This document shows positions 1 to 7,884 of a stretch of 33,126 bases of DNA, in pieces. The notes under the pieces were generated by a model, which saw nothing but the letters and a program-made list of their open reading frames with translations, did no database searches and was not told where the DNA came from. The translations under genes and the position numbers were made by a program. Each line of letters begins with the position of its first letter. Position 1 is the stretch's first letter. This DNA is from Mesorhizobium norvegicum (lineage in GTDB: Bacteria; Pseudomonadota; Alphaproteobacteria; Rhizobiales; Rhizobiaceae): NCBI RefSeq assembly GCF_004919685.1, contig NZ_SMYZ01000037.1:1-33126 (forward strand). The letters run 5' to 3'.

Positions 1-92
1 GCAGAGGGGGGTGTTCAAGCACCAACCTACCCCATCCCCAACTTTCGCCGCATCGACCACGCCAGCAATTTCGGGCAAGCTCACAGCCGGCA

Positions 93-116
93 GCGCCGCA
101 TAGGGAGATGCGGCGC
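93..116 (+). promoter_or_regulatory. Hairpin just 5' of the acyl-CoA synthetase RBS
   Basis: A perfect 9-bp stem (GCGCCGCAT at 93-101, ATGCGGCGC at 108-116) encloses the hexamer AGGGAG. The actual Shine-Dalgarno GGGAGG follows at 122-127, seven bases before the ATG at 134. No T-run follows, so this is not an intrinsic terminator. The rest of positions 1-133 shows no gene. It could modulate translation or be chance in GC-rich DNA. Confidence 0.35.
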
Positions 117-133
117 CGCCAGGGAGGACTGCC

Positions 134-1792
134 ATGACCAACACACCGGCGCAGCTGCCGCGCTACATCGACGCCGTTGCACGCTTCCGCATCGAGGATG
201 AGATTGCAAAACTTCAGGGCGATCCCGCGACAGGCATCAATGCCTGCATCGAATGCTGCGATCGCCACACCGGCCAGAACCGGCTGGCGTTGCGCGCCAT
301 CTCCACCGGAGGCGAGCTGCGCGAATTCAGCTTCGACGACCTCAAGAATATGTCCGCGCGGGTCGCCAACATGCTGAAAGCGGCCGGCGTCGGCCCCGGC
401 GATGTCGTCGCCGGCATGCTGCCGCGCATTCCCGAACTGGTGGCGTTCATCCTCGGCACATGGCGCATCGGCGCGGTCTACCAGCCGCTGTTCACCGCTT
501 TTGGCCCCAAGGCCATCGACCACCGGCTGAAGACCAGCGGCGCGAAACTGGTCGTCACCAACACAGCCAATCGCGGCAAGCTCGACGAGGTCGAGGATTG
601 CCCGCGCGTTGCGACCATCCTTGCCCCCAGCGAAGCCTTGCCGGCTGGCGACATCGATTTCCGCGCCGCCTTTGCCGCCGCCTCGCCCGAATGCGAGCCG
701 GTGCTGCGCAAGGGCGACGATTTGTTTATGATGATGTCGACCTCGGGCACGACCGGTTTTCCCAAGGGCGTGCCGGTGCCGCTCAGCGCGCTGATGGCCT
801 TCGGCGCCTATATGCGCGATGCGATCGGGCTGAGGCCCGACGACGTCTTCTGGAACATCGCCGATCCCGGCTGGGCCTACGGCCTCTATTACGCCATCAC
901 GGGTCCCCTGCTGCTCGGCATCGCCACGACCTTCAACGAGGGCGCCTTCACCGCCAGGAGCACCTACGACATCATCGAGCGCCTCGGTGTCACCAGCCTC
1001 GCCGGTTCGCCCACCGCCTTCCGCCTGCTGCTGGCCGAAGGCGCCGCGTCCGCCGCCCGCGTCAAGGGCCGCCTGCGCGTGGTGAGCAGCGCCGGCGAGC
1101 CGCTCAACCCGGAAGTGATCCGCTGGTTCGACGCCCATCTCGCCGCCCCCATCCATGACCATTACGGCCAGACCGAGAACGGCATGATGGTCAACAACCA
1201 TCACGGCCTGTCGCACCCGGTGCGCCACGGCTCGGCCGGCTTTGCCATGCCGGGCTACCGCATCGTCGTGCTCGACGAGGCGGGCCAGGAACTTGGCCCC
1301 AACCAGCCCGGCATCCTCGCCGTCGACATCGCCAACTCGCCGCTGCGCTGGTTCGGCGGCTATCACCAGGCCGAAACCCCGGCCATAGCGGGCGGCTATT
1401 ACCGCACCGGCGACACGGTCGAGTTCGAGCCCGACGGTTCGATCTCCTTCATCGGCCGCGCTGACGACGTCATCACCTCGGCCGGCTACCGCATCGGCCC
1501 CTTCGACGTCGAAAGCGCGCTGATCGAGCATCCCGCGGTCAACGAGGCAGCGGTCGTCGGCGTGCCCGATCCGCAGCGCACCGAAATCGTCAAGGCCTTC
1601 GTCATCCTGGCGCCAGCTTTTCAAGGCAGCGAGGCGCTGGCCGAGGAACTGGCGCAGCATGTCCGCAAGCGCCTCTCGGCCCACGCCTATCCGCGCGAGG
1701 TCGAGTTCGTCAGCGAGTTGCCGAAGACACCGAGCGGCAAGATCCAGCGGTTCCTGCTGAGGAAGGCGGAGGTGGAGAAACGGAAGGGGTAA
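134..1792 (+). CDS. AMP-dependent acyl-CoA synthetase (acetyl/medium-chain type)
   Basis: This 552-residue protein belongs to the ANL superfamily, which activates a carboxylic acid with ATP to an acyl-adenylate and transfers it to CoA in the cytoplasm. The P-loop STSGTTGFPKG is at residues 202-212, GEPLNPE at 321-327, YGQTE at 344-348, YRTGD at 423-427, the hinge GRADD at 441-445 and the catalytic-lysine motif PSGK at 533-536. All core motifs are intact and the length is normal. The start is supported by GGGAGG seven bases upstream. The layout resembles acetyl-CoA synthetase-like and medium-chain acyl-CoA synthetase proteins; the acid used cannot be read from the sequence. It stands apart from the next gene (115 bases, no clear terminator), so cotranscription is possible but unproven. 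Confidence 0.9.
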   Translation: MTNTPAQLPRYIDAVARFRIEDEIAKLQGDPATGINACIECCDRHTGQNRLALRAISTGGELREFSFDDLKNMSARVANMLKAAGVGPGDVVAGMLPRIPELVAFILGTWRIGAVYQPLFTAFGPKAIDHRLKTSGAKLVVTNTANRGKLDEVEDCPRVATILAPSEALPAGDIDFRAAFAAASPECEPVLRKGDDLFMMMSTSGTTGFPKGVPVPLSALMAFGAYMRDAIGLRPDDVFWNIADPGWAYGLYYAITGPLLLGIATTFNEGAFTARSTYDIIERLGVTSLAGSPTAFRLLLAEGAASAARVKGRLRVVSSAGEPLNPEVIRWFDAHLAAPIHDHYGQTENGMMVNNHHGLSHPVRHGSAGFAMPGYRIVVLDEAGQELGPNQPGILAVDIANSPLRWFGGYHQAETPAIAGGYYRTGDTVEFEPDGSISFIGRADDVITSAGYRIGPFDVESALIEHPAVNEAAVVGVPDPQRTEIVKAFVILAPAFQGSEALAEELAQHVRKRLSAHAYPREVEFVSELPKTPSGKIQRFLLRKAEVEKRKG

Positions 1793-1907
1793 GCGGAGTT
1801 ACGCAGGGGCCCGATTGGCTCTGGATCGGTTGAGGACCAGAACCTTGACGGCGTGGGCACGGCAGTCTCTTGTTCCAACAGGTTCGGCCGACAAGGGAGG
1901 TGCCACC

Positions 1908-2882
1908 ATGGAAAAGATCATCCTGGACTGCGACCCTGGGCATGATGACGCCATCGCCATCCTGCTGGCGGCAGGCAATCCAAAGATCGATCTCCTCGGC
2001 ATCACGACGGTTTCGGGCAACCACAATGTCGAGAACACCACGCGCAATGCGCTTTCCGTTTGCACCGCCTACGGGATCAAGGTGCCGGTAGCGAAGGGCT
2101 CTCCCGGCCCGCTCCTCATCGACCAGGTGCTGGCCGTCGAGATCCACGGCGATACCGGGCTCGACGGCCCCGTGCTGCCGCCCGCCTCGTTCGAGCTCGA
2201 CAAGCGGCATGCCGTCGACTTCATCATCGACACCGTCATGGCGCATGAGCCGAAGACGATCACGCTGGTGCCGGTCGGCCCCTACACCAACATCGCGCTT
2301 GCCGTGCGCAAGGACCCCCGCATCGTCGAGCGGGTGAAGCGGGTCGTCGCGATGGGGGGAAGCTTCACGCGCGGCAACATCACGCCCGCGGCGGAGTTCA
2401 ACGTCTATGCCGATCCGGAGGCCGCCGACGTGGTGTTCCGGGCGAATTGGGACGTCACCATGGTGGGTCTCGACCTCACGCATCAGGCGCTCGCGACCAA
2501 AGGGCTTCAGGACCGGGTGCGCGCCGTCGGTGGCCCGATGGCCAAGTTCATTCTCGATATCTGGGAGTTCATCGCGACCACGCATGGCGGCCTGCTGCAG
2601 ATCGAATATCCCGCCGTCCATGACGCATGCTGCGTCGCGGCCATGATCGACCCGACCGTCTTCACCACGGAGAAGGCCGATATCCGCGTCGAGCTTGCCG
2701 GCCGGTGGACCAAGGGCATGACGGTCTGCAATTTCGAGAAGATGGGCGGCATGCACCATTTCGGCGGCACGGCGAGCGAGCAGACCGACTTCCGCCACAC
2801 CGTGGCGATGAAGCTCGACCATCCGAAGTTTTGTGATCTGATTGTGGATGCGCTAGAGCGATTGACCAGGCAGAAGGCGTGA
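1908..2882 (+). CDS. Nucleoside hydrolase (inosine/uridine-preferring family)
   Basis: The 324-residue product hydrolyses the N-glycosidic bond of ribonucleosides, releasing ribose and a base, in nucleoside salvage. The family's N-terminal calcium-binding signature DxDxxxDD is intact as DCDPGHDD at residues 7-14. Further family blocks follow: TTVSGNHNVENTTRNAL, EFNVYADPEAADVVF, and a C-terminal VHDACC segment matching the conserved His-Asp block. I chose the ATG at 1908 because GGGAGG lies seven bases upstream and the DxDxxxDD motif then sits at its usual distance from the N-terminus. The frame is open 31 codons further upstream, but those residues are not family-like. Base preference cannot be inferred. 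Confidence 0.92.
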   Translation: MEKIILDCDPGHDDAIAILLAAGNPKIDLLGITTVSGNHNVENTTRNALSVCTAYGIKVPVAKGSPGPLLIDQVLAVEIHGDTGLDGPVLPPASFELDKRHAVDFIIDTVMAHEPKTITLVPVGPYTNIALAVRKDPRIVERVKRVVAMGGSFTRGNITPAAEFNVYADPEAADVVFRANWDVTMVGLDLTHQALATKGLQDRVRAVGGPMAKFILDIWEFIATTHGGLLQIEYPAVHDACCVAAMIDPTVFTTEKADIRVELAGRWTKGMTVCNFEKMGGMHHFGGTASEQTDFRHTVAMKLDHPKFCDLIVDALERLTRQKA

Positions 2883-2927
2883 CTCAAGCCGTATCCCTAT
2901 GACCTGGTCGCTCCGTAAGCCATCCCT

Positions 2928-3209
2928 TCAATGCGCCACGCCATCCGAAGCGTGGAGCAGCCTCCAGGTCAAGCCAACGCGACCATGGAACTGCGAGGCA
3001 AAACGCTCTGCGGCCACACTCTCGAGGCCGTCATCGACGAGCGCCTCGATGCTTCGTCGCATCAAGGCAAGCTGCATCTGCCTGGCGTGTTCCAGGTCTG
3101 CCTCTCGCATGATTGCCGTGACGTGGTAGGCGACAACGGGCTGGCCGAGGCAAGATAGCAGCGCGTTGGCCTCGGCTGTCGCCGCCGTAACTGCGTCTTC
3201 GATCTTCAT
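2928..3209 (-). CDS. Hypothetical small protein (93 aa)
   Basis: I do not recognise this family. The product is a soluble, helix-rich 93-residue polypeptide beginning MKIEDAVTAATAEANALL, with no signal peptide or membrane segment. The ATG at 3209 has a GAGGAG Shine-Dalgarno about seven bases upstream; ATG 3224 and TTG 3227 in the same frame are alternatives without a better ribosome-binding site. It converges on the nucleoside hydrolase (45-base gap). A plus-strand terminator lies just beyond its start (3254-3280), so a readthrough transcript from the nucleoside hydrolase would run antisense across it. Alternating hydrophobic and charged residues make it look more protein-like than the overlapping plus-strand frames, but it could be non-coding. 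Confidence 0.55.
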   Translation of the reverse strand: MKIEDAVTAATAEANALLSCLGQPVVAYHVTAIMREADLEHARQMQLALMRRSIEALVDDGLESVAAERFASQFHGRVGLTWRLLHASDGVAH

Positions 3210-3253
3210 TCTGGCGCTCCTCATCAAAAATGATGCTGGCGCCTCCCCGCAAG

Positions 3254-3280
3254 GCGACGGTGGTCCGTCGCTTCTTTTTT
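3254..3280 (+). terminator. Rho-independent terminator, plus-strand orientation
   Basis: The stem GCGACGG (3254-3260) / CCGTCGC (3265-3271) with loop TGGT is followed by TTCTTTTTT (3272-3280). The T-run is only on the plus strand. It lies between two divergent genes, so the plus-strand RNA it ends must come from upstream, most simply the nucleoside hydrolase transcript. The rest of 3210-3537 shows no gene and presumably carries the promoters of the flanking genes. Confidence 0.7.
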
Positions 3281-3537
3281 GAGTTCAGACTGCAGCGCGA
3301 CCGAAAGCGGCACGCCAAGCTGACAATTGCTGTCTTTCCAGGTCTCTCGAGCAGCCTCGTTCGGCCCAAAAACAGTATCCGCCAAATTTGATTCAAAGGC
3401 GACCGGATAGTTAATCGATGGTTAATGGGCCGATTGCATCCTTTGCGGATCAGGATGTTTGGCTTCGACGGTCGCTGCCGCGCAATTGCCGCAAAGCTGC
3501 TCGATGGCTCCCGGCCTGTGGATCGGGGGAGTATGTC

Positions 3538-4431
3538 ATGCGGTTGGTCTGGACCATCATCTTCGCGCTCGTGACCGGCACGGTTTTCGCGGCCTCGCCG
3601 GAGGACGATTATATCGCCGCCCGCGACAAGGCGATTTCCGCCATCGCTGCACTGGCAAGCGCGAACGAACCCGTGGAAACGCTCGATGCCGCCGGGGCGA
3701 AGGCCCTGGCCGATCTCGAAGGGCGTCTGTCCACCATTCTCGGCCCCTTGTCGGTTGCCGATTTCCCGGCAAACGGCACGATCAATCTCGGAAGCCTGAG
3801 CGATGCCGATATCGGATTCGGCATGCTCGACGGTTTGCGATACGCCAAAAGCGATGACGGCCCGAGCCTCGTGGCAACGACGCGGGGGCTGCTCGAGCGC
3901 TGGCTCCAGTCCAGGGCAGCCGAGCTCGACGAAAACTTCAGACTGCCCGCCGACATCGATGCGGCGCTGAAGCTCGATGCTTTCTACACCCAGGCGATCA
4001 ACAGCGACGCCGCGTTCACCGGGACGCTCGACTTGTCCCTGAAGAAGCCCGAGGGCGCCGACATCGCCTTTGCAAGGCTCGGCGGCTGGGCGCAGGACAT
4101 AGGGCCGAACCCCGACCAGCAGGTCATCGTCACGCTCGTCAAGGGCAACAGCGTCATGATCGCCTCGGCGCCCGCGACAGCGCCTATGCCGAAGATCGCG
4201 GCCTGCGACGCCGTGTGGACGTCGGCGGACGCCGCCGCCCAGAAATTCCAGGAGGCCTACCAGGCCTCGGACCTCAAGGACGAAACGGCGTACGATGCCG
4301 CCAACGTCGCCTGGGAAAAAGGAGACGCCGACTATCGCGCCTGCATGGGCCAGCACCTGCCGAGCGAGCCGGTCTTCCCGGCGCTTCTCGCCCAAGCCCA
4401 GGAGCTTGCCGATCACATGGCTGGCAAGTAG
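3538..4431 (+). CDS. Exported protein of unknown function (297 aa)
   Basis: The product begins with a clear Sec signal peptide (MRLVWTIIFALVTGTVFA, cleavage expected near residue 18) and is otherwise soluble, so it should be periplasmic. No catalytic motif is recognisable. The mature part is rich in Ala, Asp and Leu and mostly helical up to about residue 125, then more mixed. Two cysteines near the C-terminus (in KIAACDAVW and DYRACMGQ) could form a disulfide. The ATG at 3538 is preferred over the longer open frame because GGGGGA sits seven bases upstream and the signal peptide then starts at residue 1. No operon partner: the upstream gene is divergent and the downstream sequence is a minus-strand remnant. 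Confidence 0.75.
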   Translation: MRLVWTIIFALVTGTVFAASPEDDYIAARDKAISAIAALASANEPVETLDAAGAKALADLEGRLSTILGPLSVADFPANGTINLGSLSDADIGFGMLDGLRYAKSDDGPSLVATTRGLLERWLQSRAAELDENFRLPADIDAALKLDAFYTQAINSDAAFTGTLDLSLKKPEGADIAFARLGGWAQDIGPNPDQQVIVTLVKGNSVMIASAPATAPMPKIAACDAVWTSADAAAQKFQEAYQASDLKDETAYDAANVAWEKGDADYRACMGQHLPSEPVFPALLAQAQELADHMAGK

Positions 4432-4477
4432 GCCTCCTCCGGCGCTTGGGCGCCCTGCCCGCTCAGCCCCGCCACTG

Positions 4478-4660
4478 TTAGCCCTTTGCGCCCGCCATCG
4501 CCACATACGCGCTTTCGATGGTCTCGAAAGTCAGATCCGGATAAAGCGCCCCGGCTTCCGGCGTGGCCGTTTCAAGCGCGGTCTCGCCGCGTATCCAGAA
4601 CGCCCGCAGCAAGCCGAGCCAGGGAGCTGACGCGATCATCGCCTCTAGCTCCGCCGCGGG
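4478..4660 (-). pseudogene. C-terminal gene remnant, possibly an NmrA/oxidoreductase-type protein
   Basis: About 60 codons up to the stop at 4478 read as a plausible protein C-terminus (containing WLGLLRAFWIRGETALE and ALYPDLTFETIESAY). Upstream of about 4660 the frame runs into a GC-rich palindromic repeat and no start or N-terminal domain is present. The open frame continues to 4789, but that part translates the repeat. The fragment is in line with the tautomerase and SDR genes, so it was probably the last gene of that operon. The resemblance to NmrA-like NAD(P)-binding proteins is a weak impression. Confidence 0.45.
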
Positions 4661-4795
4661 TCCGAAGGACGGGCGAGACCCGTGGCTCGCCCCGGAAACG
4701 GACCGAAGGTCCGGGTGGGGGTGCCGGCGCAACCCTTGAAGAATCTGGGTTCCTCGTCCCGTTTTTGCGAGAATTCGAGCCGCCGTCACTTGCCC
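4655..4795. repeat. GC-rich intergenic palindromic element
   Basis: The segment holds back-to-back hairpins: GGGCGAG/CTCGCCC around 4671-4692 and CGGACC-GAA-GGTCCG just after it, then a T-containing tail before the tautomerase stop. It directly abuts the truncated gene at 4478-4660, as if inserted there or as if it marked the break point. Its composition and repeated stems resemble the mosaic intergenic repeats common in rhizobial chromosomes; copy number elsewhere cannot be judged from this window. Confidence 0.45.
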
Positions 4796-4800
4796 CTGTA

Positions 4801-5013
4801 CTACTCCTTCGCGCGAAAAACTTCCGGCACGACGAACACTTCGTCGGCCCGGCCATAGCCGCCGTCAGTGACCTCCTCCACCAGCACCATCGTGTAGGGG
4901 CGCACACCCTCGCCGAAGAAGTCGACGAACATGGCGGTGGTTCGATGGATGAGGTCTTCCTTCTGCGCCTTGGAGAGAGCGGCCTGCGGCATCTTGATGT
5001 TGGCAAATGGCAT
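4801..5013 (-). CDS. 4-oxalocrotonate tautomerase family protein
   Basis: The 70-residue protein starts MPFANIKMPQ, so after Met removal the family's catalytic Pro1 becomes the N-terminal residue. The block GEGVRPYTMVLVEEV followed by GGYG matches the conserved second half of 4-OT-like tautomerases, and the length is typical. Such enzymes move protons between carbons of dienol and oxo acids, or act as dehalogenases; the substrate is not evident. The ATG at 5013 is fixed by the Pro1 requirement and has AGGA about eight bases upstream. It is 31 bases downstream of an SDR gene on the same strand and probably cotranscribed. Confidence 0.88.
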   Translation of the reverse strand: MPFANIKMPQAALSKAQKEDLIHRTTAMFVDFFGEGVRPYTMVLVEEVTDGGYGRADEVFVVPEVFRAKE

Positions 5014-5044
5014 GATCGTTTTCCTGTCTCTTGAGGGTGGATTT

Positions 5045-5938
5045 TCAGGCCTTGGGATGGAGCAGGTCGGCAAGGCCGATCCGTTCCATGAGTTGCGCGC
5101 GCACGCGGTCGGCAACGCCGTTGACGATCGCGGCACCATCGTCGGAGGGGTCTATGTGGACGCGCAGCGGTCGGCTTCCGTGCGGCATCGCCACGAGATC
5201 GACGATGGCCACCGCGATATCAGCCGGATCGGCATCCGCCGGCTCCAGTGCCGCCAGCCCTTTCAGCGCCTGCTGATCGGCACCGGCATAGGGACCGGAC
5301 CAGTAGGCGCCGGCGCGCTCGGCATCGGCGGGTGCCGCGGCATTGTGGAAATGTTCGGTGCCCTTGGTGAAGGCGCCCGGCACGACGATGGTCGTTTCGA
5401 TGCCGAAGCGGGCGAGTTCCAGCGCATAGCTCTGGGCCAGCGCATCCATGCCTGCCTTGGCCGCGAAATAGGGCGCGAGGAACGGTGGCGTGCCGCCGCG
5501 CGTACTGCTCGAGCCGACCCAGATCATCTGTGCCCGGCCGAGTGAACGCATGTGCGGCAAGGCCGCACGGTTGACGCGCTGCGTGCCGACGACGTTGACA
5601 TCATAGAGTTGCGCCAGCTGCTCGGGCAAGAACGCCTCGGTCGGACCGAACCCCATATGCCCTGCATTGTGGATGAGCACGTCGAGCTGGCCGGCCTCGC
5701 TGAGGATCTGCCGGACCGCCGCCTCGGCCGAAGCGTCCGAAGTCACGTCGAGCGCGATCGGCTTGAGCGCCAGGCCCTCGTCGCGAGCGAATTTCTCCAT
5801 CTCGGCGGCTGCCACGCCGCCGCGCGCCAAGGGGTCGCGCATCGAGGCATAGACCGTGTGGCCTGCTCTCGCCAGGGCGCGTGCGGTCATCGCGCCGAAG
5901 CCGCTGGAAGCGCCGGTGATCAGGATTGTCTTTTGCAT
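5045..5938 (-). CDS. Short-chain dehydrogenase/reductase
   Basis: The 297-residue classical SDR has the Rossmann glycine motif TGASSGFG near residues 7-14, a HNAG variant of the NNAG motif, and a catalytic Ser with YFAAK (YxxxK) after GSSSTRGGTPPFLAP. It should reduce or oxidise a carbonyl/alcohol with NAD(P)H in the cytosol. The ATG at 5938 is supported by GAGGAG six to seven bases upstream. It starts 10 bases after the stop of the next SDR, showing tight operon coupling, and is followed by the tautomerase. The pairing of two SDRs with a tautomerase suggests a short pathway on a small carbonyl compound, probably under the divergent LysR regulator. Confidence 0.92.
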   Translation of the reverse strand: MQKTILITGASSGFGAMTARALARAGHTVYASMRDPLARGGVAAAEMEKFARDEGLALKPIALDVTSDASAEAAVRQILSEAGQLDVLIHNAGHMGFGPTEAFLPEQLAQLYDVNVVGTQRVNRAALPHMRSLGRAQMIWVGSSSTRGGTPPFLAPYFAAKAGMDALAQSYALELARFGIETTIVVPGAFTKGTEHFHNAAAPADAERAGAYWSGPYAGADQQALKGLAALEPADADPADIAVAIVDLVAMPHGSRPLRVHIDPSDDGAAIVNGVADRVRAQLMERIGLADLLHPKA

Positions 5939-5948
5939 GGCTATCTCC

Positions 5949-6707
5949 TCAGACCACGCCGCCATTGGCGCGGATGATTTGTCCGTTGACCCAGCCACTG
6001 TCCGGCCCGGCCAGGAATGAAACCAGCCCGGCAATGTCGTCGGGCTGGCCAAGCCGGCCGAGCGGGATCATCTTGCCGATGGCCTCGATCTGCGCCTCGC
6101 TCTTGCCGTCGGTGAACAGGGCGGTCTCGATCGGTCCGGGCGCTACCGCGTTGACGGTGACACGGCGCGCGCCAAGCTCCTTGGCCAGGATGTGGGTCAT
6201 CGCCTCGACGCCTGCCTTGGTGGCGGCGTAGACGCCGTAGCCCGGCTGGTAGAGGCCGACGACGCTGCTCGAGAAATTGATGATGCGGCCGCCGTCGCGA
6301 AGCCGGCGCGCACCTTCCCGCATGCCGCGGAACACGCCGCCGAGATTGATCGCGATCTGCGTGTCGAACGAAGCATCGTCGGTCTGCGCGATCGGCGACG
6401 TCTTCATGATGCCGGCATTGTTGACGAGGATGTCGATGCCGCCGAACGCCTTCTCGCCGGCGTCGAAAAGTGCCGCGAGGCCGGCCGGATCGGCGATGTC
6501 GGCCTGAACGGCGATCGCCTTGCCGCCGCCGGCTTCGATGCTGCGCACAAGCGCTTCGGCCTCCGCGCGGCCCCGTGCATAGTTGACGACGACGGCGACG
6601 CCGTCGCGGGCGAGCCGCTGTGCGATGGCGGCACCGATGCCCTTGGAGGCGCCGGTCACGATCGCGGTTCTGGTTTGGCCACCCGTACTTGTTTGATTGG
6701 ATGTCAT
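5949..6707 (-). CDS. Short-chain dehydrogenase/reductase (FabG-like)
   Basis: This 252-residue SDR carries TGASKGIG (cofactor binding), NNAG, a catalytic Ser in FSSSVVG, YAATK as the YxxxK pair, and a PGPIET block after it; it ends with the family's GG-containing tail. All catalytic residues are present. It is the first gene of the minus-strand operon (SDR, SDR, tautomerase, remnant), starting at the ATG at 6707 with GGAGAG upstream. Its 5' end faces the LysR gene across about 100 bases containing a dyad, the usual arrangement for a LysR-controlled operon. The substrate is unknown. Confidence 0.92.
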   Translation of the reverse strand: MTSNQTSTGGQTRTAIVTGASKGIGAAIAQRLARDGVAVVVNYARGRAEAEALVRSIEAGGGKAIAVQADIADPAGLAALFDAGEKAFGGIDILVNNAGIMKTSPIAQTDDASFDTQIAINLGGVFRGMREGARRLRDGGRIINFSSSVVGLYQPGYGVYAATKAGVEAMTHILAKELGARRVTVNAVAPGPIETALFTDGKSEAQIEAIGKMIPLGRLGQPDDIAGLVSFLAGPDSGWVNGQIIRANGGVV

Positions 6708-6754
6708 GGAAGTCTCTCCGTGTTGTTGGTGACACGGATATAGGCCAAGCCGCA

Positions 6755-6794
6755 TTCCGGATAATCAGCCTCCTATTGACATCACTATTCGGAA
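6755..6794. promoter_or_regulatory. Putative LysR operator between divergent genes
   Basis: TTCCGGATA (6755-6763) and TATTCGGAA (6786-6794) are inverted copies matching at 8 of 9 positions, with centres 31 bp apart, about three helical turns. They lie between the LysR start (6811) and the SDR operon start (6707). A TTGACA hexamer at 6776-6781 lies between the arms and could be a -35 element for the LysR gene, though the matching -10 is poor. LysR proteins usually bind such dyads in divergent gaps; binding here is inferred. Confidence 0.5.
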
Positions 6795-6810
6795 ACTGCG
6801 AACAAAGGCC

Positions 6811-7704
6811 ATGGATCGACTGGACACGATGCGGCTCTTTGTTCGCGTTCTGGAGCGGCGCAGTTTCACCGCTGCCGCGGCCGATCTCGGCCTGCCGCGT
6901 TCAACCGCGACGGAAGCGATCCGGCGGCTGGAAGAGCATCTCGGCGCGCGGCTTCTGGAACGAACGACGCGGCAGGTGAACGCCACGCAGGACGGCGAAG
7001 CCTACTATCGGCGCTGCCTGTCGATCCTGGCCGAGATCGAGGATGCCGAGGCCGCCTTCCGCAACGCCGAGCCCTACGGGCTGCTGCGCATCGACGCCAG
7101 CACGCTGCTCACCCGCACGTTCCTTTTGCCGCGCCTGCCACAGTTTCTCGCCCGCTATGTCAGAATCGACCTGCAGATCGGCCAGAGCGACCGGCTGGTC
7201 GATCTCGTGCGCGAGGGCGTCGACTGCGTCATCCGCGTCGGCGAGCCGCCCGACAGCGGCATGATCATGCGGCGGCTCGCGATGATCCGCGAGATCACTT
7301 GCGCCAGCCCCGCCTATCTCGAACGCCATGGCACGCCCGCCTCCCCCGATGCGCTCGACGGGCACCAGGCGGTGGGTTTCGTCTCGTCGCGCACCGGCGA
7401 GACCCTTCCGTTTGAATTCACCGTCGCCGGCAAGACCGTTGAAGTCAGGCTGCCGGGGCGCGTGACGGCCAACAATTCCGACACCGCCGCCGATCTGGCG
7501 CGGCTTGGCCTCGGCCTCATCCAGGCGCCGCGCTATCGCTTCGAGAAGGACCTAGCCGATGGCACGCTGGTCGAGGTGCTGGCCGACTACCCGCCATCGC
7601 CGACGCCGCTATCGGCGCTTTACCCGCAGAACAGACAGCTCTCGCCACGCCTTCGCGTCTTCCTCGACTGGGCCGCGCGCATCTTCGCCGAGGCGAATCT
7701 TTAG
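6811..7704 (+). CDS. LysR family transcriptional regulator
   Basis: The 297-residue protein has an N-terminal winged helix-turn-helix (residues about 1-60, with FTAAAADLGLPRSTATEAIR as recognition region), a linker helix, and a type-2 periplasmic-binding-like effector domain from about residue 90. Length and architecture are standard. It is divergent from the SDR-SDR-tautomerase operon, so that operon and itself are the expected targets. It belongs to the CrgA/DmlR-like branch by feel (RLGLGLIQAPRY block). The inducer cannot be deduced. Confidence 0.93.
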   Translation: MDRLDTMRLFVRVLERRSFTAAAADLGLPRSTATEAIRRLEEHLGARLLERTTRQVNATQDGEAYYRRCLSILAEIEDAEAAFRNAEPYGLLRIDASTLLTRTFLLPRLPQFLARYVRIDLQIGQSDRLVDLVREGVDCVIRVGEPPDSGMIMRRLAMIREITCASPAYLERHGTPASPDALDGHQAVGFVSSRTGETLPFEFTVAGKTVEVRLPGRVTANNSDTAADLARLGLGLIQAPRYRFEKDLADGTLVEVLADYPPSPTPLSALYPQNRQLSPRLRVFLDWAARIFAEANL

Positions 7705-7845
7705 AGCAGGTCCACTAAAGGCTGCTGACGGCGGCTTTCGCGGGCGTCCCGGCCCGGGTTGACGACCTGATCGTGCTTGGCGAGAACGCGGCCGACCGTG
7801 GAGCGATGGACCTCGAACAGGCGGGGCGGCCTCGGATGTGCTCGC
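7701..7845 (-). pseudogene. Remnant of a resolvase/recombinase C-terminal helix-turn-helix
   Basis: The minus-strand frame ending at 7701 contains RLFEVHRSTVGRVLAKHDQV, which resembles the C-terminal helix-turn-helix of Tn3-type resolvases and invertases (ARLF-VHRSTV-R-L pattern). No catalytic serine domain precedes it; upstream the frame degrades into unrelated sequence. It overlaps the last bases of the LysR gene. I read it as the scar of a lost mobile element or recombinase. A transposase HTH is an alternative. Confidence 0.4.
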
Positions 7846-7884
7846 CGACATTGGTCACTCCTGCCATTTGTCTTCGTATTGCGC

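Noticed and set aside
3031..4506. Long minus-strand open frame opposite the exported protein (491 codons)
   Set aside because: It runs antisense to a gene with a signal peptide and a good RBS, has Arg/Gly/His-rich shadow composition and matches no domain.
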